Shown: piece by piece, positions 1 to 7,301 of the stretch | Layout: the number at the start of each line of letters is the position of its first letter | Numbering within the stretch: position 1 is the first letter of the stretch | Source: an uncultured Muribaculaceae bacterium | GTDB taxonomy: Bacteria; Bacteroidota; Bacteroidia; Bacteroidales; Muribaculaceae | Length of the DNA stretch: 30,512 nucleotides | Assembly: GCA_910589055.1 (NCBI GenBank) | Contig: CAJURN010000028.1 | Coordinates: 1-30,512, forward strand | Direction: 5' to 3' | Program-made: the position numbers and the translations under genes | The notes under the pieces: generated by a model | The model's input: only the letters and a program-made list of their open reading frames with translations | What the model was told of the DNA's origin: nothing | The model's database searches: none

Positions 1-118
1 CTTTAATCTTTAATCTTTAATCTTTAATCTTTAATCTTTAATCTTTAATCTTTAATCTTTAATCTTTAATCTTTAATCTTTAATCTTTAATCTTTAATCT
101 TTAATCTTTAATCTTTAA
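1..118. repeat. Heptanucleotide tandem repeat (CTTTAAT)n
   Basis: Sixteen perfect head-to-tail copies of the 7-bp unit CTTTAAT plus six bases of a seventeenth, with no internal mismatch. The array starts at the first base of the window, so its true length is unknown. It lies 7 bp beyond the stop codon of the minus-strand CBM9-like gene, so on that transcript it would read as ATTAAAG repeats in the 3' region. The perfect identity suggests slippage-driven, recent expansion. No coding role is visible. Confidence 0.97.
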
Positions 119-125
119 AAAATTC

Positions 126-791
126 CTACTCCAGAATGAGTTTTCCGAAAAATTCGGGACGATGGAAGTCGGGATGATCTGTGTGGATGGGATTCCAACT
201 CAGATAATGCGGACGGGTGGCCTTGGATGCACACTTGTAGAAATTACCGCGCAGGTCGATGGGCGTGCCATCATATCGCAGGCCGATAAGCTCAAGCGGA
301 ATCACCACGAGAAGATTCCACGTGAACATGCCCTCAAGTTCACAGAACGGGCGCGTACCGCAGGATGGATAGCGGCGGATTCGGGCAATCTCTTCATCGG
401 AAAGGCGTCTCGGATTTGGTCGCTCAATCCGTTCGGACGCATTTACCGCTCCGATGCAGTTGAATTCAAAATTCCAGTACGGGCCATCTTCATAAGGCTG
501 GAGAAACACCTCCACACACGAATCTTCGCTCACAGGCGACTGATTCTTATAATTCTCGGCACGCAGATAGTTGCAACGCACAAAGAAATCGACATACAGG
601 GCCGTACGGGAGTGAGCCACGGAGAATGTTGAAAGAGGCTGATAGGGAAATTCATCGGCCCAGTTCAGGCTGGAAATAGAGCGTCTCTCGCCATGCTCGT
701 CAAGCATTGAAGCAAGCGTTTCCGGTTCGGACACCGAGTCAAGTTCCGGCACGAATGGAATTGGTAAAGTTTTAGGTTCAGGTTGATTCAC
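126..791 (-). CDS. Carbohydrate-binding family 9-like protein
   Basis: A 221-residue protein resembling the CBM9-like domain proteins common in Bacteroidota; the family is a beta-sandwich that in some members binds glycan ends. The N-terminal KTLPIPFVPEL, the FPYQP stretch, the YVDFFVRCNYLRAENYKNQSP segment, the central FEFNCIGAVNASER and the C-terminal SWNPIHTDHPDFHRPEFFGKL are the typical landmarks. No signal peptide is evident, so it is probably cytoplasmic or leaderless. The only start upstream of the conserved region is GTG at 791; the next methionine (residue 29) would cut into the domain. It lies 36 bp downstream of the LysE gene on the same strand and probably shares its promoter. The ligand cannot be read from the sequence. 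Confidence 0.8.
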   Translation of the reverse strand: MNQPEPKTLPIPFVPELDSVSEPETLASMLDEHGERRSISSLNWADEFPYQPLSTFSVAHSRTALYVDFFVRCNYLRAENYKNQSPVSEDSCVEVFLQPYEDGPYWNFEFNCIGAVNASERIERPNPRRLSDEEIARIRRYPSCGTRPFCELEGMFTWNLLVVIPLELIGLRYDGTPIDLRGNFYKCASKATRPHYLSWNPIHTDHPDFHRPEFFGKLILE

Positions 792-827
792 GGACAGATT
801 GTGTTATATTAAGCATATGGTTCAGAG

Positions 828-1463
828 TCAAATATCTATCACAGCCATCACGATTCCCGCCACGCCCATCACAAGCAGGATAATGCCTATGATTCGGTTG
901 ATTAGCCACAGCGAACGCACATTGATGCGCTTGCGCAGTCGGCTCACGAGCGTCGTGACAAAATACCACCACAGCACAGCACCTCCGAAAATCGTCAGGT
1001 AGGCAAATACATAGTGGTGAATCCTGTACTCCGGAAGCAGGAAATTGAACCTCGCGAAAAGGCCTATGATAAAGAATAGAATGAGCGGATTGGAGAAGGT
1101 CAAAAGAAAGCCGGAGGCCGTGTCGCTCCAGTAGTTCGACGCATTGACAACAGCGGTTTTCAAGGCTCTGGTGGGGTTCTTACGGAAGAGATACACACCG
1201 AACGCGGCGATGACGACGCCGCCTATAAGCTGTATTGCAAGTTGATGACTGTCAAGGAATCCGGTGATAAAACTAAGACAGAACCCGGTGAGAAGACAGT
1301 AGATAAGATCGCTGAACGCCGCACCTATTCCGGTGAAGAAAGCCGGCCAGCGGCCCTTGCTCAGAGTACGCTGTATCACAAGCATGCCGATAGGCCCCAT
1401 CGGCGCCGAAATCAACGCGCCGATAGCTATTCCGCGGGGTAGTATATAGAACAAGGGATCCAT
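828..1463 (-). CDS. LysE family amino-acid exporter
   Basis: A 211-residue integral membrane protein of the LysE/RhtB translocator family, which exports amino acids or related small molecules across the inner membrane. The N-terminal AIGALISAPMGPIGMLVIQRTLSKGR carries the family motif (small residues, PxGP, then the loop Arg/Lys). About six hydrophobic segments are visible, at roughly residues 8-30, 38-62, 68-90, 110-133, 147-168 and 185-209. A promoter-like sequence sits just upstream. It is the first gene of a two-gene minus-strand unit with the CBM9-like protein. The substrate is not predictable. Confidence 0.88.
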   Translation of the reverse strand: MDPLFYILPRGIAIGALISAPMGPIGMLVIQRTLSKGRWPAFFTGIGAAFSDLIYCLLTGFCLSFITGFLDSHQLAIQLIGGVVIAAFGVYLFRKNPTRALKTAVVNASNYWSDTASGFLLTFSNPLILFFIIGLFARFNFLLPEYRIHHYVFAYLTIFGGAVLWWYFVTTLVSRLRKRINVRSLWLINRIIGIILLVMGVAGIVMAVIDI

Positions 1464-1483
1464 CGTCTCTGTGCAATAACAAG

Positions 1484-1514
1484 CAAAGTTAGTAAATAAT
1501 GTGTAAAGAGCAAT
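1484..1514 (-). promoter_or_regulatory. Promoter of the LysE gene
   Basis: On the minus strand, TAACTTTG (plus 1484-1491) matches the Bacteroidota -7 consensus TAnnTTTG. ATTG (plus 1511-1514) is one base off the -33 TTTG at 19 bp spacing. The start codon follows about 20 nt downstream. Confidence 0.65.
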
Positions 1515-1694
1515 AATTATTCGCGGGGAAAAATTTTTTCACTGCCTGAATAAACCTCCGTGAACAAACTTATTTTTACACTTGTTAGATAATCAAAGCG
1601 GATTTAAACACATCATCCGCCAATCCAAACCGAGAAATCAAATAACTCAAAAACTACATAAAACAAGGTCTAACAAATCAAAAATTCAACCAAG

Positions 1695-2900
1695 ATGAAA
1701 AAGAACGTTTTACTTACATCTGCTGCTTGTTGCGCTGCGCTTTTTACAGGCTTCCAAGCTAATGCCCAAGAGGAAACCGTCGTAGTGGAAGAAACCGCTA
1801 TCGTTACCGACGTTCCGTGTAAGACTCACTACTACTCGACTTCCCGTGACAACTGGTTCATCCAGATCGGCGCAGGTATCGGATCTCCTTTCGTGGAAGA
1901 CCACGACGCCACCGATCCCAAACACCACCTCACCGTTACATATAACTTCGCTTTCGGCAAATGGATGTCGCCGTACCTCGGATGGCGACTCAGCTTCCTC
2001 GGAGGCCCGCTCCATTGGGAAAACAAAGATTTTGAAAAATCAAAATACGTGAGCGCCAACTTCGATATCATGTGGGACATGTTCAACTCATTCCACGGAG
2101 TTAACTCCCGCCGCGTATTCTCAATCGTTCCTTTTGTGGGACTCGGCGGTACTTACGCATGGGACTTCACTCCCAACCACGGCAATATCATGGCTCACGA
2201 CGGCAAGGTTAAGAGCAATTCATGGACTCTCCCCGTTTCGGCAGGTCTCCAGCTCCGCTTCCGCCTCTGCAAGTATGTCGACTTCTTCGCTGAAGGCCGC
2301 GTACAGTTCTACGGCGACAACTTCAACAACTATGCCTACGGTGCTCCCGTGGATATGAACATCACTGCAGTTGGTGGCTTCTCCTTCAACATCGGTGGAT
2401 GCGACTTCAAGAAGTACAACCCCTGCGACTACCTTGACTATATCAGCAACCTCAACGGTCAGGTCAACGACCTCCGCGGAGCTCTCGCAACCACAGCAGC
2501 CGCTCTTGCAGCAGCCGAAGCACAGCTCCCCTGCCCCGAAGTAACCGAAGCTGAAGCAGTAGTTGTAGAACCCGCACCTCTTATGGCAACCGTCCGCTTC
2601 ACTCTCAACTCTTCACGCATCTCCGACCAGGAAATGGTTAACGTCTACAACATTTCCAAGTGGATGAGCGAGAACCCCGACCAGAACGTAGCAATCGTTG
2701 GTTACGCCGACAAGGATACCGGTACTGCCAAGTACAACATGGGACTCTCCCAGCGCCGTGCACGGGCCGTCCGCGATGCCCTCGTAAACAAATACGGTGT
2801 CAACCCCGACCGTCTCTCAATCCAGGCTGAAGGCAGCGATGTACAGCCCTACGAAGTCAACAACTGGAACCGCATAGTAATCTTCAACGTAGCAGAATAA
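1695..2900 (+). CDS. OmpA family outer-membrane protein
   Basis: A 401-residue protein with a signal peptide (MKKNVLLTSAACCAALFTGFQANA, cleavage near residue 24/25). Residues 50-235 are rich in alternating aromatic strands and resemble an eight-stranded OmpA-type barrel. A short Pro/Ala/Glu-rich linker follows (about 255-292). The C-terminal OmpA-like peptidoglycan-binding domain covers about residues 297-401, with GYADKDTG and YNMGLSQRRARAVRDAL giving the conserved Asp, Asn and Arg. It probably anchors the outer membrane to peptidoglycan. The gene is monocistronic, has a ~100-nt A/C-rich leader typical of abundant Bacteroidota porins, and is followed by a hairpin terminator. No good -7 box was found; TACACTTG at 1577-1584 is one base off. 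Confidence 0.93.
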   Translation: MKKNVLLTSAACCAALFTGFQANAQEETVVVEETAIVTDVPCKTHYYSTSRDNWFIQIGAGIGSPFVEDHDATDPKHHLTVTYNFAFGKWMSPYLGWRLSFLGGPLHWENKDFEKSKYVSANFDIMWDMFNSFHGVNSRRVFSIVPFVGLGGTYAWDFTPNHGNIMAHDGKVKSNSWTLPVSAGLQLRFRLCKYVDFFAEGRVQFYGDNFNNYAYGAPVDMNITAVGGFSFNIGGCDFKKYNPCDYLDYISNLNGQVNDLRGALATTAAALAAAEAQLPCPEVTEAEAVVVEPAPLMATVRFTLNSSRISDQEMVNVYNISKWMSENPDQNVAIVGYADKDTGTAKYNMGLSQRRARAVRDALVNKYGVNPDRLSIQAEGSDVQPYEVNNWNRIVIFNVAE

Positions 2901-2901
2901 A

Positions 2902-2924
2902 GGAGCGTAAGCCTCCGGCTTGCG
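2902..2924 (+). repeat. Palindromic 3'-UTR element, copy 1 (after ompA)
   Basis: GGAGCGTAAGCC, loop TCC, GGCTTGCG, then an A-rich tail. It begins one base after the OmpA stop codon. The two arms form a hairpin (AAGCC/GGCTT extended through a T-G wobble). Three further copies lie at 7104, 7174 and 7262 (inverted). Confidence 0.85.
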
Positions 2925-2937
2925 ATACAAAAAAACA

Positions 2938-2965
2938 GAAGGCTGAGCCGTTTGGCTCAGCCTTC
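2938..2965 (-). terminator. Intrinsic terminator of alaS
   Basis: A perfect 12-bp stem (2938-2949 with 2954-2965) with a 4-nt loop. Read on the minus strand it is followed after two bases by seven T residues (plus 2929-2935), the classic intrinsic terminator layout for leftward transcription from alaS. It lies beyond the rightward terminator of the convergent OmpA gene. Confidence 0.85.
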
Positions 2966-2968
2966 ATT

Positions 2969-2996
2969 GTTATATTATCAGAGTTATATTATCAGA
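2969..2996. repeat. 14-bp tandem duplication between two terminators
   Basis: GTTATATTATCAGA occurs twice in direct contact (2969-2982 and 2983-2996). The second copy runs into the left arm of the downstream hairpin. Confidence 0.9.
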
Positions 2997-3024
2997 CCAG
3001 TCAGACGCGTCCGACTGGTCTGAT
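2991..3024 (+). terminator. Hairpin terminator of the OmpA gene
   Basis: A near-perfect palindrome: 12-bp arms (2991-3002 and 3013-3024) enclosing GACGCGTC with one A/C mismatch pair. On the plus strand it ends in TTTT (3024-3027). The T-tract is short, so termination may be partial. It starts about 90 nt after the OmpA stop. Confidence 0.55.
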
Positions 3025-3029
3025 TTTCC

Positions 3030-5657
3030 TTAACCTATCGCTGCAACCATTGCATCGAGTGCGGCAGAGATGCCGTCGGCATCCTTTCCGCCTGCCTGGG
3101 CGAAGCCGGGCTGGCCACCACCGCCACCCTTGATATTGCGGGCAGCCTCACGGACAATAGCAGAAGCATTAAGTCCGCTCTTCACGAGGTCTTCGGTAAG
3201 CATGACTGTAAGAAGAGGCTTGCCTGCGGGATCAACCGTAGCACCGACAAAAGCGGTAGCTTCGGGCGACTTGGCACGAACTGCAAATGCCACATTCTTG
3301 GCAACATCGGGAAGACGTACTCCCTGAAGCACGGTAAGTTTAGCACCTGCGGTAGTGGACTTGGCGCGGTCGAGAAGCTGCTGGGCAAGGTTATCGACGC
3401 GTTCCTGGAAATAGTCGTTCACCTGGCTGCGGAGCTCGGCATTTTCCTCAATCGACTTCTTGAGAGCCTGGATAATGTCGGGAGCGTTGTTGAACATGGC
3501 GCTGATCTGACTCAGGGTATCTTTCAAGCTGTCGATGGCATCCTCTACATTCTCGCCGGTAATGGCCTCGATACGGCGGATACCTGCGGCGATGCTGCTT
3601 TCGGATACGATTTTGATAAGACCGATGTTACCCGTGTTCTCAACGTGTGTGCCACCGCAAAGCTCGATGGAGTCGCCGTAGCGGATCACACGAACTTCAT
3701 CACCGTATTTCTCGCCGAAGAGAGCCATCGCACCGAGAGCCTGGGCTTCGGCGATGGGAACATTGCGGCGTTCGTCGCGGGCGATTGCCTCACGAACGCG
3801 ACGGTTGGCAAGGCGCTCAACCTTTGAGATTTCCTCGGGAGTGAGCTTCTGATAGTGGGAGAAGTCGAAGCGGAGCACTTCGGGCGAAACGAAAGAACCC
3901 TTCTGCTCGACATGTGTTCCGAGAACCTCGCGGAGTGCTTCGTGAAGCAGGTGAGTTGCGCTGTGATTGCGCGATGTGGCAAGACGAGCCTCAGTGTCGA
4001 TTGCGGCACGGAATGTAGCGGCGGGATTGGCAGGAAGTTTTTTCATCAGGTGCACTCCCACGCCATTTTCGCGCTTGGTGTCGTAGATTTCAACCTTCTC
4101 GCCTGTCTCGGTATCGGTAAGCGTACCGCGGTCGCCGACCTGACCGCCCATTTCGGCGTAGAAAGGTGTGCGGTCAAGAATCACCTGGTAATATTCCTGA
4201 TTTTTCTGCTTTACGTGGCGGTAGCGGAGGATATGAGCTTCGGTCTCGGTCTCGTCATAGCCGCAGAATTCCTGCTCAACCTCGGCAAGTGTCACCCAGT
4301 CGCTTGCCTCTACGGCTGCTGCACTGCGCGCACGCTGCTTCTGGGCAGCCATCTCAGCATCGAATTCCTTCTGATCCACGGTCATGCCATGGTCCTTGAG
4401 AATAAGAAGTGTGAGATCGAGGGGGAATCCGTAGGTATCGTAGAGAACGAAGGCCTGCTTGCCGGAGATTTCAGTTTTTCCGGCTGCCTTGGCTGCCTTG
4501 ACGTCTTCGTCAAGCATCTTGATACCGTTTTCGAGTGTACGGAGGAAGGAGTCTTCCTCTTCCTTGATTACCTTCATGATAAGGTCGCGCTGAGCCTTGA
4601 TTTCGGGATAAGCCTCTCCCATGCTCTCAATCAGCGTGTCGACAAGGCGATACATGAAAGCTGACTTCTGACCGAGGAAGGTGTAGGCATAGCGGACAGC
4701 ACGGCGGAGGATGCGGCGGATTACATATCCGGCCTTTGCATTTCCGGGAAGCTGTGAGTCAGCGATGGAGAATGAAATCGTGCGCACGTGGTCGGCGATA
4801 ACTCGCATTGCCACGTCCACCTTGGCATCTTCGCCGTATTTCTTGCCTGAGAGCGAAGCGATTTTACTGATGAGGGGAGTAAACACGTCGGTGTCGTAGT
4901 TCGAAGTCTTGCCCTGGAGAGCCATACAGAGGCGTTCAAATCCCATACCGGTGTCGATAACCTTGGCGGGCAGGGGTTCAAGACTTCCGTCGGCCTTACG
5001 GTTGTACTGCATGAACACGAGGTTCCAGATTTCAATCACCTGGGGATGGTCGTGATTGACAAGCGAAGCGCCGCTTACGGCGGCACGCTCTTCTTCGGAA
5101 CGGAGGTCGATATGGATTTCCGAGCAAGGACCGCAAGGACCGGTATCGCCCATTTCCCAGAAGTTGTCATGCTTGTTTCCGTTGAGGATATGGTCGGCAG
5201 GGAGGTGGCGTCCCCAGATGGAAGCGGCCTCATTGTCGCGTTCGAGACCTTCGGCAGCGGAGCCTTCGAACACAGTGGCATACAGACGGCTCGGATCAAG
5301 TTTGAGCACATCCACGAGGTATTCCCAGGCAAGGTTGATGGCTTCTTCCTTGAAGTAGTCGCCAAACGACCAGTTGCCGAGCATCTCGAACATTGTGTGA
5401 TGGTAGGTGTCGAGACCCACTTCCTCGAGGTCGTTGTGCTTTCCGCTCACACGCAGACACTTCTGTGAGTCGGCCACACGCTTGTATTTGGGAGCGATAT
5501 TTCCTAAAATAATGTCCTTGAACTGATTCATGCCCGCATTGGTAAACATCAATGTGGGGTCATCTTTGATAACCATAGGAGCGGAGGGGACGATATGATG
5601 TCCGCGCTCAGCGAAAAAGTCTTTAAAAGACTGTCGGATTTCCTTTGCTGTGAGCAT
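3030..5657 (-). CDS. alaS: Alanine--tRNA ligase
   Basis: An 875-residue class II aminoacyl-tRNA synthetase that charges tRNA-Ala with alanine and edits mischarged Ser/Gly. The N-terminal catalytic domain includes TNAGMNQFKDIILG and the ENT-type GDTGPCGPCSEIHID. The editing domain carries the zinc ligands HSATH (residues 565-569) and CGGTH (667-671). The C-Ala domain ends with the glycine-rich GGGGGQPGFAQAGG (844-857). The ATG at 5657 is preferred because the sequence from MLTAKEIRQSF matches the family N-terminus; an in-frame extension to 5717 would overlap the promoter. Length and motifs are complete. Confidence 0.98.
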   Translation of the reverse strand: MLTAKEIRQSFKDFFAERGHHIVPSAPMVIKDDPTLMFTNAGMNQFKDIILGNIAPKYKRVADSQKCLRVSGKHNDLEEVGLDTYHHTMFEMLGNWSFGDYFKEEAINLAWEYLVDVLKLDPSRLYATVFEGSAAEGLERDNEAASIWGRHLPADHILNGNKHDNFWEMGDTGPCGPCSEIHIDLRSEEERAAVSGASLVNHDHPQVIEIWNLVFMQYNRKADGSLEPLPAKVIDTGMGFERLCMALQGKTSNYDTDVFTPLISKIASLSGKKYGEDAKVDVAMRVIADHVRTISFSIADSQLPGNAKAGYVIRRILRRAVRYAYTFLGQKSAFMYRLVDTLIESMGEAYPEIKAQRDLIMKVIKEEEDSFLRTLENGIKMLDEDVKAAKAAGKTEISGKQAFVLYDTYGFPLDLTLLILKDHGMTVDQKEFDAEMAAQKQRARSAAAVEASDWVTLAEVEQEFCGYDETETEAHILRYRHVKQKNQEYYQVILDRTPFYAEMGGQVGDRGTLTDTETGEKVEIYDTKRENGVGVHLMKKLPANPAATFRAAIDTEARLATSRNHSATHLLHEALREVLGTHVEQKGSFVSPEVLRFDFSHYQKLTPEEISKVERLANRRVREAIARDERRNVPIAEAQALGAMALFGEKYGDEVRVIRYGDSIELCGGTHVENTGNIGLIKIVSESSIAAGIRRIEAITGENVEDAIDSLKDTLSQISAMFNNAPDIIQALKKSIEENAELRSQVNDYFQERVDNLAQQLLDRAKSTTAGAKLTVLQGVRLPDVAKNVAFAVRAKSPEATAFVGATVDPAGKPLLTVMLTEDLVKSGLNASAIVREAARNIKGGGGGQPGFAQAGGKDADGISAALDAMVAAIG

Positions 5658-5693
5658 ATTATGATTTGGTTTACGATTTTTCACCCTAAATAA

Positions 5694-5725
5694 TCTGCAA
5701 AAGTACACGAAAATCATTACTTTTG
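5694..5725 (+). promoter_or_regulatory. Promoter of the M23 peptidase gene, overlapping the alaS promoter
   Basis: TACTTTTG at 5718-5725 is a perfect -7 box. TCTG at 5694-5697 is one base off the -33 TTTG at 20 bp spacing. The ATG at 5756 lies about 25 nt past the predicted start of transcription. Its elements interlock with those of the opposite-strand alaS promoter. Confidence 0.7.
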
Positions 5726-5729
5726 CAAA
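5698..5729 (-). promoter_or_regulatory. Promoter of alaS
   Basis: On the minus strand, TTTG (plus 5726-5729) and TACTTTTG (plus 5698-5705) are separated by 20 bp, a full match to the Bacteroidota -33/-7 consensus. The predicted leader is about 35 nt. The two opposing -7 boxes are arms of a 10-bp inverted repeat (TGCAAAAGTA at 5696-5705, TACTTTTGCA at 5718-5727). Confidence 0.8.
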
Positions 5730-5755
5730 TAAATAACGCCGCGTTTCACCTACCG

Positions 5756-6727
5756 ATGAGCCAGAAAGTTTTCTACCGCTATAACTCCGCCACCGAGCAG
5801 TACGAGCGAGTGTTTCCGTCCGGACGGGAACGTGCGCTGGTGCTGATACGCCAGTTTGTGGCCGGAGCGATAGGCGCTTTGGCAGTGGTTATCGTGGCTT
5901 ACAATGTAATGGATTTTCCCCGCGAGAAGGAACTCCGCCAGGCCAACGACCGCCTCCGCACGGAAATCGGAGTGCTCAACCGACGCGCCGACGAAGCGCT
6001 AAAGGTGATGGAGGATCTTGCCGAACGCGACAATAATTTTTACCGCGTGATGATGCAGGCCGAACCGATTTCTCCCGCCCGACGATATGCCGGACTGGAG
6101 CGGCAACGCAATTTCGACCGGCTCGACTCGCTCTCCGACAATCAGCTTCTTCTCACGGTAAACAACCGGATGGACCAGCTCGACCGGATGGTGTATACTC
6201 AGATTCAATCGTTCGACTACCTGAAGGATCTTGCAGCCGACCAAAAGACCAAAATGGCTCACGTGCCGGGCATACCGCCGATTTCCGAAAAATATCTCCG
6301 TGCGATGGCATCGGGCTACGGCTACCGCAGCGACCCTGTGTACGGCACGACGAAGTTTCATGAAGGCATGGACTTCTCCTCCCCCATCGGCACACCCGTC
6401 TACGCCACAGGCGACGGCACAGTCACCGAAGCCGGATGGAAAAGCGCCTACGGAAATCTCGTGGAAATCAACCACGGATTCAACTACACCACCCGATACG
6501 CCCACTTATCGGCCATAAACGTTCATCACGGACAGACGGTAAAACGTGGCGACCTGATAGGAAAAGTCGGAAACACCGGCAAATCGACGGGCCCGCACCT
6601 CCATTACGAAGTGCGTTACAAGGGTGCGCCGCAGAATCCTGTCAATTATTACTTCTACGACCTCACGCCGGAACAATACGACGAGATGATATTAATGGCT
6701 GAAAATGCCGGACATGTTATGGACTGA
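5756..6727 (+). CDS. M23 family (LytM-type) membrane-anchored endopeptidase
   Basis: A 323-residue zinc peptidase predicted to cut peptidoglycan cross-links in the periplasm. One N-terminal membrane anchor lies at about residues 31-52, followed by a likely coiled coil (58-95) and the LytM domain (about 185-300). The catalytic zinc residues are intact: HEGMD (H202, D206), a mid-domain HLSA (H250) and GPHLHYE (H281, H283). The ATG at 5756 is chosen because an earlier in-frame TTG lies inside the -7 promoter box. The MerR gene starts 2 bp after the stop, implying co-transcription. A related but degenerate LytM protein is encoded at 8647. Confidence 0.93.
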   Translation: MSQKVFYRYNSATEQYERVFPSGRERALVLIRQFVAGAIGALAVVIVAYNVMDFPREKELRQANDRLRTEIGVLNRRADEALKVMEDLAERDNNFYRVMMQAEPISPARRYAGLERQRNFDRLDSLSDNQLLLTVNNRMDQLDRMVYTQIQSFDYLKDLAADQKTKMAHVPGIPPISEKYLRAMASGYGYRSDPVYGTTKFHEGMDFSSPIGTPVYATGDGTVTEAGWKSAYGNLVEINHGFNYTTRYAHLSAINVHHGQTVKRGDLIGKVGNTGKSTGPHLHYEVRYKGAPQNPVNYYFYDLTPEQYDEMILMAENAGHVMD

Positions 6728-6729
6728 TT

Positions 6730-7068
6730 ATGGACTCGCTCAACAAACGATATTATAAAATAGGAGAGGTGGCCGAAATCCTCGGTCTTCCCGAATCGAC
6801 CCTGCGCTTCTGGGAAAAGAAATTTACCGTAATCCGTCCGCGACGCACCGACGGCGGCACCCGCTACTACACTCCGCGCGACATCGAGATAATACAGATG
6901 ATTCACTACCTTGTAAAAGACAAGGGACTCAAACTCGAAGCCGCACAGGAAGAGATACGCCGCAATCGCTCGGGAGTTGAAAAACGCCACGACGTAATCC
7001 GTCGCCTGCAAGACATCCGCTCGCAACTCACCTCCATCCTCCGCGCCCTCGACAACCGCAAGTTATAA
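6730..7068 (+). CDS. MerR family transcriptional regulator
   Basis: A 112-residue DNA-binding regulator. The N-terminal winged helix-turn-helix (about residues 7-75) shows YYKIGEVAEILGLPESTLRFWEKKF, followed by GGTRYYTPRDIEIIQMIHYLV. A short C-terminal helix (about 85-112) probably serves as the dimer coiled coil. There is no effector-binding domain and no Cys cluster, so it is not a typical metal sensor. It is tightly coupled to the M23 peptidase gene (2-bp gap). Its targets are unknown; this compact MerR next to alaS is, as I recall, common in Bacteroidales. Confidence 0.9.
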   Translation: MDSLNKRYYKIGEVAEILGLPESTLRFWEKKFTVIRPRRTDGGTRYYTPRDIEIIQMIHYLVKDKGLKLEAAQEEIRRNRSGVEKRHDVIRRLQDIRSQLTSILRALDNRKL

Positions 7069-7103
7069 AAGTAGACTTGTGAGCTTGTAATCTTGTGAGC
7101 AAT

Positions 7104-7128
7104 GGAGCGTAAGCCTCCGGCTTGCGCT
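7104..7128 (+). repeat. Palindromic 3'-UTR element, copy 2 (after merR)
   Basis: GGAGCGTAAGCC, TCC, GGCTTGCGCT, followed by TAAAAAAA. It lies 35 nt after the MerR stop in the sense orientation. The RNA would fold as AGCGTAAGCC/GGCTTGCGCT with one wobble and a 3-nt loop. Confidence 0.87.
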
Positions 7129-7173
7129 TAAAAAAACACACCCCAAAGACTTCAACCAGTTTTTTCGCGAAAT

Positions 7174-7198
7174 GGAGCGTAAGCCTCTGGCTTGCGCT
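7174..7198 (+). repeat. Palindromic 3'-UTR element, copy 3 (after merR)
   Basis: Same as the copy at 7104 except for a loop change (TCT for TCC), which leaves the stem intact. An A-run follows. Confidence 0.87.
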
Positions 7199-7261
7199 TA
7201 AAAAAAACAAAGACTTCAACCAATTTTTCGAGCTAAAAAGTAATAATAAGGATTTTATTTT

Positions 7262-7285
7262 GCGCAAGCCGGAGGCTTACGCTCC
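7262..7285 (-). repeat. Palindromic 3'-UTR element, copy 4 (after the aminotransferase gene)
   Basis: An inverted copy. On the minus strand it reads GGAGCGTAAGCC, TCC, GGCTTGCGC, then AAAATAAAA. It starts 16 nt after the aminotransferase stop codon, again in the sense orientation of the gene it follows. It shares AATAAAGGAGCG with the copy after ompA. Confidence 0.87.
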
Positions 7286-7301
7286 TTTATTACACTCCTT
7301 T

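Larger units (their letters stand above)
7101..7234 (+). repeat. Tandem duplication of a ~65-bp block
   Basis: Two adjacent blocks (7101-7170 and 7171-7234) share AATGGAGCGTAAGCC, an A-run, then AAAGACTTCAACCA and TTTTTCG. They differ by a C-to-T in the palindrome loop, a small indel (ACACCCC region) and few other bases. The unit consists of the palindromic 3' element plus a 3' flank, so the duplication copied more than the hairpin itself. Confidence 0.85.

Noticed and set aside
126..791. CBM9-like gene considered as part of a polysaccharide utilisation locus
   Set aside because: No SusC/SusD pair, glycoside hydrolase or sensor is nearby; the neighbour is an amino-acid exporter.
3855..4664. 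A 269-codon open frame on the plus strand opposite alaS
   Set aside because: Antisense shadow of a strongly conserved gene; its protein has no family features and alaS explains the sequence.
7104..7285. The three palindromes considered as intrinsic terminators or a CRISPR-like array
   Set aside because: An A-run rather than a T-run follows each hairpin in the sense direction, copies are in mixed orientation, and there are no regularly sized unique spacers.
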